Assembly (NCBI GenBank): GCA_964452635.1
Contig: CAYVMP010000010.1
Span: 1-26,356, forward strand
Source of the DNA: CAYVMP01 sp964452635
GTDB lineage: Bacteria; Patescibacteriota; Minisyncoccia; Phycocordibacterales; DATDWN01
DNA: 26,356 bases
Direction: 5' to 3'
Part shown: positions 21,956-26,356 of the stretch, piece after piece
How positions within the stretch are numbered: the stretch's first letter is position 1
How the letters are laid out: every line of letters begins with the position of its first letter
Position numbers and translations under genes: made by a program
The notes under the pieces: model-generated
What the model was told of the DNA's origin: nothing
Database searches by the model: none
The model's input: only the letters and a program-made list of their open reading frames with translations

Positions 21956-22984
21956 TTAAAGAAAACTTGCAGTCTTGAGCACATGTTCAACAAGCGCGTG
22001 TGTGTATCCCATTTCATTGTCATACCACGCCATCACTTTGACCAAATTCCCATCAATCACTCGAGTAAGTCCAAGATCAGCAATCGATGCATATTTACTT
22101 CCAAGAATATCTGATGAGACGATAGGATCCTCGGTCACCGAGAAAACCTTTGACCAATGTGCCTCGCTCGCTGCCTTTTTCAAAATACTGTTCACTTCCT
22201 CAACACTCGTCGGTCGTTTAGAAATAAATGTAATATCGACAATCGATCCTGCGGGAACTGGTACGCGTATCGCAATACCATCAAACTTGCCGGCAAGGCT
22301 CGTAATTACCTTTGTTGTTGCGATAGCCGCACCAGTCGTAGTAGGTACGATATTCTGTGCTGCTGCTCGTCCCTCCTTGAAATCCTTTGCGTTCGGACCA
22401 TCCACGATTCCCTGACTCGCTGTGTACCCATGCACGGTATTAAGCACTGCCTTCTCGATACCGATTGACTCATTTAGAATCTGGAGCACTGGACTGCCTG
22501 CGTTTGTTGTACATGATGCATTTGATGTCACCACCTTTTCCTTGAGTGTATCGCAGTTGATACCCATGAGTATCGTACCCTCATCAGCAGCGCTCGCATT
22601 ATCCTTTGCAGGAGCTGTGATAACTACTTTCTTGGCACCTGCTGTGATATGCGCACGAGCCTTTTCAAACGATGTGAAAAACCCTGTTGACTCAACAACC
22701 ACATCAATACCCAAATCCTTCCACGGAAGATTTACTGGGTCTTTCTCAGAAAGAAAAGCAACATCATGACCATTTATATTTATTTTCTTTTTGTCTTCTG
22801 AAACCTTCACTGACTCAAATTTCTGTCCGTATACGGTGTCATACTTCAAAAGATACGCGATATTATCAATATTGCCTAAATCATTGATTGCAACAATCTC
22901 AATATCATCTCGCACATGTGCAATTCGTATGAATGCTCGCCCGATTCTACCTCCACCATTTACTGCTACTTTGATTTTGCTCAT
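21956..22984 (-). CDS. gapA: Glyceraldehyde-3-phosphate dehydrogenase, type I
   Basis: 342 aa, oxidises glyceraldehyde-3-phosphate to 1,3-bisphosphoglycerate with NAD and phosphate. N-terminal Rossmann motif NGGGRIGR (9-16; usually NGFGRIGR), AINDLGN with D35 favouring NAD, active site SNASCTTN with C158, and H185 in NTVHGYT. PTTTGAA, RVPVPAGSIVDITF and WYDNEMGY are the usual later blocks. After the active site it reads AGSPVL instead of the usual CLAPV. Linked to fba and the pentose phosphate genes it joins their triose product to ATP-yielding lower glycolysis. Confidence 0.96.
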   Translation of the reverse strand: MSKIKVAVNGGGRIGRAFIRIAHVRDDIEIVAINDLGNIDNIAYLLKYDTVYGQKFESVKVSEDKKKININGHDVAFLSEKDPVNLPWKDLGIDVVVESTGFFTSFEKARAHITAGAKKVVITAPAKDNASAADEGTILMGINCDTLKEKVVTSNASCTTNAGSPVLQILNESIGIEKAVLNTVHGYTASQGIVDGPNAKDFKEGRAAAQNIVPTTTGAAIATTKVITSLAGKFDGIAIRVPVPAGSIVDITFISKRPTSVEEVNSILKKAASEAHWSKVFSVTEDPIVSSDILGSKYASIADLGLTRVIDGNLVKVMAWYDNEMGYTHALVEHVLKTASFL

Positions 22985-23011
22985 AGGAAAAATATTTACT
23001 GGTATGTATAC

Positions 23012-23041
23012 AGTATATCAAAATTAAAATATATTTGTCTT
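23012..23041 (-). promoter_or_regulatory. Promoter of gapA
   Basis: Minus strand AAGACA (23036-23041), 18-nt spacer ending in TGA, TATACT (23012-23017). The leader is about 20 nt, without a Shine-Dalgarno. The -35 box lies next to the trmD stop. Confidence 0.6.
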
Positions 23042-23044
23042 GCA

Positions 23045-23728
23045 CTACTTCTGTGCCTTTTTCCACTCCTCAATTTTTTTATGATTGCCCGAGAGAAGGA
23101 CTTTGGGTACTGCGTATTTTTTGCCTTTGTATTTCAAAACCTCTGGGCGAGTGTATACATCATGTGACGCAACACGAGTTTCTTCGAGAGAACTGAAATT
23201 TCCAAGCACTCCTTCTATCTGCCGAGATACACAGTCAACCACCACCATCGCTGGCAATTCTCCACCTGTGAGCACATATGGTCCAACAGATAGTGACTCA
23301 ATACCGTATCCTGTTTTAAATATTTTTTGTACACGTGCATCAATACCTTCATACCGCCCACACACGAGAATTATATCAGTGTACTTCTCTGCAACCTTTT
23401 TTGCGTACACTGTATCAAACTGCACTCCTCCGGGAGAAAAGAAAATAATTTTTATTTTTACCTTTTTTGCTTTCTTACTTTTTGATTTCTTTTGAGCGAT
23501 GGAAATGGCTTTGTCGATGGCCTTTGCAACTGGCTCTGCCTGTATGACCATACCCGGACCACCGCTATATGGTTTCTGATCAATGTGTTTAAACGTGTTG
23601 TCCGAAAAATCTCGTGGGTTATAGAAACTCACTTTTATTTTTTTGTCAGCAATCGCGCGTGCAACAATAGACTCACCGAGATATGAGTCAAAGGATTTTG
23701 GAAATAATGTGATGATGTGGAAATGCAT
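23045..23728 (-). CDS. trmD: tRNA (guanine-37-N1) methyltransferase
   Basis: 227 aa from ATG 23726-23728, which gives the conserved MHFHIITLFP start; upstream in-frame codons add non-conserved sequence. It uses S-adenosylmethionine to make m1G37 next to the anticodon, preventing frameshifts. Seen: ESIVARAIADKKI, KPYSGGPGMVIQAEP, the trefoil-knot SAM site VCGRYEGIDARV with GPYVLTGGELPAMVVVDCVS, and the C-terminal RPEVLKYKGKKYAVPKVLLSGNH. A Lys/Ser-rich stretch (KKSKSKKAKKVK) is inserted before the knot. It follows rpsP and khpA, echoing the rpsP-rimM-trmD-rplS order of other bacteria without rimM. Confidence 0.96.
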   Translation of the reverse strand: MHFHIITLFPKSFDSYLGESIVARAIADKKIKVSFYNPRDFSDNTFKHIDQKPYSGGPGMVIQAEPVAKAIDKAISIAQKKSKSKKAKKVKIKIIFFSPGGVQFDTVYAKKVAEKYTDIILVCGRYEGIDARVQKIFKTGYGIESLSVGPYVLTGGELPAMVVVDCVSRQIEGVLGNFSSLEETRVASHDVYTRPEVLKYKGKKYAVPKVLLSGNHKKIEEWKKAQK

Positions 23729-23804
23729 AGGATTAAATCTCACATCAAAAGTGTGTGTATTCGAAGAAACTTTTGGTGTAAACAATAAAATACCACAAAA
23801 CAAT

Positions 23805-23846
23805 AGATATGTAAAATCACCCGATGTTGGGTGATTTTACATATCT
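23805..23846. terminator. Intrinsic terminator between khpA and trmD
   Basis: Perfect 18-bp stem AGATATGTAAAATCACCC / GGGTGATTTTACATATCT with a 6-nt loop. It should end the rpsP-khpA transcript, so trmD needs its own promoter; none is obvious. Confidence 0.8.
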
Positions 23847-23864
23847 AAACACACGTAAGTGGTT

Positions 23865-24182
23865 TTATATCTTCAAATCTGCCATTGCCTCATCAACAGT
23901 CTTGGTTGCTGACTGCTTTGACACGTCCTTTACTCCACCTGCTGGCTCGTTAATCTTGAGATTTACTCGAGCATTATTTTTCATACCAACAACTCGAAGT
24001 AGTGTACGAATTGCCTTTGCGGTATTTCCCTCTCTACCAATAATTTTCCCCATATCAGCTTGATTGACATCGAGTGTCATGAGTACACCCATTTCGTCTA
24101 CTGTTCGAGTGATTTTTACATCTTGAGGAAATTCTACGAGCGCTTGAATAACGTATTCTAAAAATTTTGCGTCTTGTTCCAT
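23865..24182 (-). CDS. khpA: KH-domain RNA-binding protein KhpA
   Basis: 105 aa, a single KH domain. The GxxG loop is seen in MGKIIGREGNTAKAIRTLLRVVG (residues 44-66), preceded by LDVNQAD and followed by NARVNLKINEP. The N-terminal helix reads DAKFLEYVIQALVEFP. The family (YlqC) lies beside rpsP in many bacteria and binds many RNAs, affecting division and translation. A 20-residue tail beyond the domain is unusual but unremarkable in content. It has its own promoter 35 nt upstream as well as possible read-through from rpsP. Confidence 0.92.
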   Translation of the reverse strand: MEQDAKFLEYVIQALVEFPQDVKITRTVDEMGVLMTLDVNQADMGKIIGREGNTAKAIRTLLRVVGMKNNARVNLKINEPAGGVKDVSKQSATKTVDEAMADLKI

Positions 24183-24216
24183 GAATATCAGTTAAATAAT
24201 AAACCTGTACAGTATA

Positions 24217-24245
24217 AGTGTAGCGACCAGCGTATAAAGAGTCAA
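24217..24245 (-). promoter_or_regulatory. Internal promoter of khpA
   Basis: Minus strand TTGACT (24240-24245), 17-nt spacer, TACACT (24217-24222); a second hexamer TATACT follows directly. The leader is about 28 nt. Confidence 0.6.
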
Positions 24246-24261
24246 TGAAGGCCTGTGTACT

Positions 24262-24663
24262 TTATGCCACGACCTCAGCCGGAGTTTCTTCTGTCATCTC
24301 TGGTGTCGTTGCAGAAGCTTCTACTTCTGATTGAGGAGCTGTCGCCTGAGCAGGTGCAGATGCTACTTCAGCACCCTCCTTTACAATAGGTTTCTTTTTT
24401 GGAAGTGCATTTATTTTCTTGCCAGCAATCACCTTGCGAGTAACGAGAAGATTGTGAACTGTGTCTGATGCTTGCGCACCCTGTGCAATCCAGTGTGTAA
24501 TCCGGTCATTTTTGAATACTGCTGACTCACCGTTGCGTGAATCATAGTTACCCAAAATCTCTAAAAACTTGCCACTCTTTGTAGAGTTTTTTGAATCAGT
24601 CAATACAAGCCGAAATACCGGTTCATGCTTGCGTCCTATTCTCTGTAGTCGTATTTTTAACAT
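24262..24663 (-). CDS. rpsP: 30S ribosomal protein S16 with a C-terminal extension
   Basis: 133 aa. Residues 1-80 are standard S16: MLKIRLQRIGRKHEPVFRLV, SKNSTKSGKFLEILGNYDSR, DRITHWIAQGAQASDTVHNLL. From about residue 90 a low-complexity Ala/Glu/Pro/Thr tail (EVASAPAQATAPQ) extends it by some 45 residues beyond the usual 80-90. First gene of the rpsP-khpA unit. Confidence 0.96.
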   Translation of the reverse strand: MLKIRLQRIGRKHEPVFRLVLTDSKNSTKSGKFLEILGNYDSRNGESAVFKNDRITHWIAQGAQASDTVHNLLVTRKVIAGKKINALPKKKPIVKEGAEVASAPAQATAPQSEVEASATTPEMTEETPAEVVA

Positions 24664-24670
24664 GTTGCCA

Positions 24671-24699
24671 ATACTAACAGAATGCGTTCATTTGGTCAA
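24671..24699 (-). promoter_or_regulatory. Leaderless promoter of rpsP
   Basis: Minus strand TTGACC (24694-24699), 17-nt spacer, TAGTAT (24671-24676), then exactly 7 nt to the ATG. The predicted first base is the A of ATG; no Shine-Dalgarno is possible. Confidence 0.75.
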
Positions 24700-24728
24700 A
24701 TCATTATCCTTTTTTAAAAACTCAAAAC

Positions 24729-25772
24729 CTATTCTTCCCATTTATCTATTAAATGACCAAATTTCTCATACATCCTATCTATTTCATTATCCGCATCAAC
24801 AATAAATTCTGGTGCATATTGAAAAACATACGGTTTTTCCATAGCTTCTAGTAAATAATCGACAGCTTTAATCGGGTCAGTAATGGAATCAGGAAGTTGT
24901 TCGAGTGATACAAGCTGACGAACATATTCAATGGCCACATTAGTGCCTCTCGAAAAGGCACGGTCAAGATGCAGTGCAATATAAAATGGACTAATTCCTC
25001 CAAGCTGAAATACCTCTTTGTCTTTAATTTCTAAATTTCTACCACGAACCACTTCCTCGCTCGCAAGACGAATAGCTTTAGCTAAAAGTTTTTGATGTAT
25101 CTCTACATCACCATATTCATTGGTATTTCTTTTTTCGTATTCCGTAAAACGCAACACTCTACGCACAGTATCAAGTAAACAATCTTTCGTTAAATATACC
25201 CAATCCCCGTAAACCAAAGCCTCATTGAGAGTAAAATCACACGTTTCAAAATAATTTTCTTTTAAATTCTGTACACCATGACCGTATGCGTAATCCTCAC
25301 TTGAATATTTTTCTGACATTTCGCTATCCAAACCAAACACATCTTTATTTAAAACTCTCACGATATCTATATCTCGAGGTTTAGCAGACATATCAATTCC
25401 CAACAACCGCGAAAGTGTTGCTCGAGCTGCCCCACCTATATATCCATATCCATCTGGCAACTTTCTGAGATACGTATGCGAGAGTGGAATACGAAAAAGC
25501 CCGTTACCTATTTTTTCTACATAGATATCATGCCCATATCTTTCAAGGATCTGTCCTAATGTTTTTTCATATTCTGTGGCGACAGATATCACTGCCTTAT
25601 CTACACTTGCAAGATGCTTTCTCTCAACGTCATCCTCTTCAAATGTTGATTCTTTGGTATGAGTATCCAAAATCTTATCCAATATATTTATTACTTCTTC
25701 TTGCTGTGGTAATTCTTGTACCACAGACTCAGGTAGTGGCGATTCAGGAGCTAAAAATTTTTCCTTTTCCAT
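24729..25772 (-). CDS. Divergent CCA-enzyme/poly(A) polymerase-like nucleotidyltransferase
   Basis: 347 aa. After an acidic N-terminal region (1-55), GYGYIGGAARATLSRLLG (about 108-125) resembles the GG-x-R strand-helix of class II CCA-adding enzymes, followed after 6 residues by PRDIDIV with a DxD pair. CDFTLNEALVYGDWVYL (near 177-193) matches the family's RDFTIN motif C with Cys in place of Arg, and CLLDTVRRVLRF resembles the region where substrates are bound. The rest (210-347) is helical, as in tRNA-tail-domain enzymes, but I cannot align it. It may add nucleotides to an RNA or protein target, or be a nucleotidyltransferase-type toxin or sensor. The tRNA-Thr of this window encodes its own CCA. 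Leaderless promoter; stop TAG. Confidence 0.6.
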   Translation of the reverse strand: MEKEKFLAPESPLPESVVQELPQQEEVINILDKILDTHTKESTFEEDDVERKHLASVDKAVISVATEYEKTLGQILERYGHDIYVEKIGNGLFRIPLSHTYLRKLPDGYGYIGGAARATLSRLLGIDMSAKPRDIDIVRVLNKDVFGLDSEMSEKYSSEDYAYGHGVQNLKENYFETCDFTLNEALVYGDWVYLTKDCLLDTVRRVLRFTEYEKRNTNEYGDVEIHQKLLAKAIRLASEEVVRGRNLEIKDKEVFQLGGISPFYIALHLDRAFSRGTNVAIEYVRQLVSLEQLPDSITDPIKAVDYLLEAMEKPYVFQYAPEFIVDADNEIDRMYEKFGHLIDKWEE

Positions 25773-25779
25773 GAGACCA

Positions 25780-25808
25780 AGTATAACTTTAATTACCTAA
25801 AATCACAA
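25780..25808 (-). promoter_or_regulatory. Leaderless promoter of the nucleotidyltransferase
   Basis: Minus strand TTGTGA (25803-25808), 17-nt spacer, TATACT (25780-25785), then 7 nt to the ATG. Confidence 0.7.
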
Positions 25809-25830
25809 AAGATTTATGAACTTAGGTAAT
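25792..25830. repeat. Inverted repeat across the nucleotidyltransferase promoter
   Basis: ATTACCTAA (25792-25800) and TTAGGTAAT (25822-25830), perfect 9-bp arms 21 bp apart, one arm in the -35/-10 spacer and one upstream of -35. It could be an operator or part of the end structure of the GC-rich gene's transcript. Confidence 0.55.
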
Positions 25831-25831
25831 G

Positions 25832-25873
25832 GGGGAAGTCGTGACACATCCTGTGTGTCGACACAACTTCCCC
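25832..25873. terminator. Hairpin after the GC-rich gene
   Basis: Outer stem GGGGAAGT / ACTTCCCC with an inner GACACA / TGTGTC stem. It lies 7 nt past the stop of the GC-rich gene. There is no U-tract, so the terminator role is inferred from position. Confidence 0.5.
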
Positions 25874-25880
25874 TCGCCGA

Positions 25881-26339
25881 TTAAAGAACAACTACCCGAC
25901 GTCTGTCGGGGTGGACCTCGGTGATGGCGACTGCCACCTCACGGAGATCATCCGTGAGCTCCTCTGGCCGGAGCCAAAGGTTTGCGACCCATGGGATCGC
26001 GACCCGGGGCTCAACCCCAACACGCTCGGCAGTGCGTTGGGGAAGGTAAGACCCTCCTCCGCAACCGAAGAGGAAGTCATCTTCCTCCTCTAGGGAGGAG
26101 AAGCCCTCCCCGGCAATCCGCTCTTTGTAGAGGGGATTCCGGCGAAGGTCCACGTGGACCAGGTATTCGAACTCGGGTGAGAGAACTTCCACACCGTCCA
26201 GTCCGAACACCCGACCGGCAACAGTGATGTTGCCGGTATCATAACAGAAGTGGGGATGCTCATCCCCGAAGGGTAGAGCGAGGTACCCCTCACTGGCACC
26301 GTAGTGCCAGAAATAGGTGTACTCCCCCATCTCGGTCAT
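25881..26339 (-). CDS. GC-rich hypothetical protein, start uncertain at the window edge
   Basis: At least 152 aa from ATG 26337-26339. The frame stays open to the window end (26356), so the true start may lie outside, or may be the internal ATG at 26328-26330. No family is recognised. Seen: an aromatic N-terminus (MGEYTYFWHYGASEGYLALP), GDEHPHFCYDTGN with His and Cys, a GCGGGSY loop near residue 92, and an Arg/Glu-rich C-terminus (LRPEELTDDLREV, HPDRRRVVVL). No membrane segment. I estimate GC near 60%, against about 42% elsewhere, and codons follow that bias. It is probably a recently acquired or independently evolving gene. Confidence 0.6.
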   Translation of the reverse strand: MTEMGEYTYFWHYGASEGYLALPFGDEHPHFCYDTGNITVAGRVFGLDGVEVLSPEFEYLVHVDLRRNPLYKERIAGEGFSSLEEEDDFLFGCGGGSYLPQRTAERVGVEPRVAIPWVANLWLRPEELTDDLREVAVAITEVHPDRRRVVVL

Positions 26340-26350
26340 CCCGAGATGGG
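26326..26350. other. Hairpin around the GC-rich gene start
   Basis: CCCATCTCGG / CCGAGATGGG, perfect 10-bp stem with a 5-nt loop. On the minus strand the loop holds the ATG at 26337-26339, so either this start is folded away in the mRNA or it is not the true start. Confidence 0.6.
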
Positions 26351-26356
26351 TCGCAC

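Noticed and set aside
1..26356. CRISPR array, insertion sequence, prophage or rRNA genes
   Set aside because: No spaced direct repeats, transposase, integrase, phage structural genes or rRNA signatures were seen on either strand.
1..26356. UGA recoding to glycine as in Gracilibacteria/Absconditabacteria
   Set aside because: TGA ends the 69-aa gene at 17743 and does not occur inside the conserved genes; the RF1 and stop use fit the standard code.

Overview
The window looks like part of a Candidate Phyla Radiation (Patescibacteria) genome, most likely of the Parcubacteria group. The grounds are minimal-length versions of universal genes (short PheS and PheT, short EF-Ts, short release factor 1), a sugar-phosphate module with a split transketolase, a very large secreted protein, and hypothetical families I associate with Parcubacteria. 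The code is standard: the stops I read are TAA, TAG and TGA. I estimate about 42% GC for most of the window, with a clearly GC-richer last ~500 bases. Assignment below 'Parcubacteria-like' is not possible from sequence alone.

Layout: (1) 1-1959, minus, pheS-pheT running off the left edge. (2) 2030-4191, plus, a family 2 glycosyltransferase, a membrane-anchored thioredoxin-like protein, then a strongly folded ~150-nt candidate RNA and a terminator. (3) 4193-7532, minus, tRNA-Thr, a small membrane protein, tsf, rpsB, prfA and rpmE. prfA is cut by a 10-N assembly gap whose two sides carry divergent copies of the same coding stretch, so the join is suspect. (4) 7643-14871, minus, a 1191-aa secreted surface protein, a secreted coiled-coil lytic transglycosylase, rplY, a small membrane protein, a long inverted repeat and a 2-hydroxyacid dehydrogenase. 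(5) 14993-22984, an isolated hypothetical gene followed by central carbon genes: fba, a PfkB-family sugar kinase, split transketolase, rpe, rpiB and gapA, with a small SH3-like protein and a NYN-domain nuclease between them. (6) 23045-24663, minus, rpsP, khpA and trmD. (7) 24729-26356, a divergent CCA-enzyme-like nucleotidyltransferase and a GC-rich hypothetical gene reaching the right edge.

How the genes work together: the carbon genes form the non-oxidative pentose phosphate pathway joined to lower glycolysis (aldolase, GAPDH), the usual fermentative core when classical phosphofructokinase is absent. rpiB-rpe-tktN-tktC form one tight operon. The information genes cover tRNA charging (PheRS), tRNA modification (TrmD), ribosomal proteins S2, S16, L25 and L31, EF-Ts, RF1 and an RNA-binding KH protein.

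The most general observation is about expression. At about eleven genes a good -10 box ends 6-10 nt before the ATG, so the predicted transcripts are leaderless or nearly so, while only a few lone genes have a strong Shine-Dalgarno site. The best candidates for something undescribed are the multi-helix RNA at 4013-4191, a consensus plus-strand promoter that fires antisense into the NYN nuclease gene, the 151-bp inverted repeat at 13751-13901, and the divergent nucleotidyltransferase at 24729-25772.
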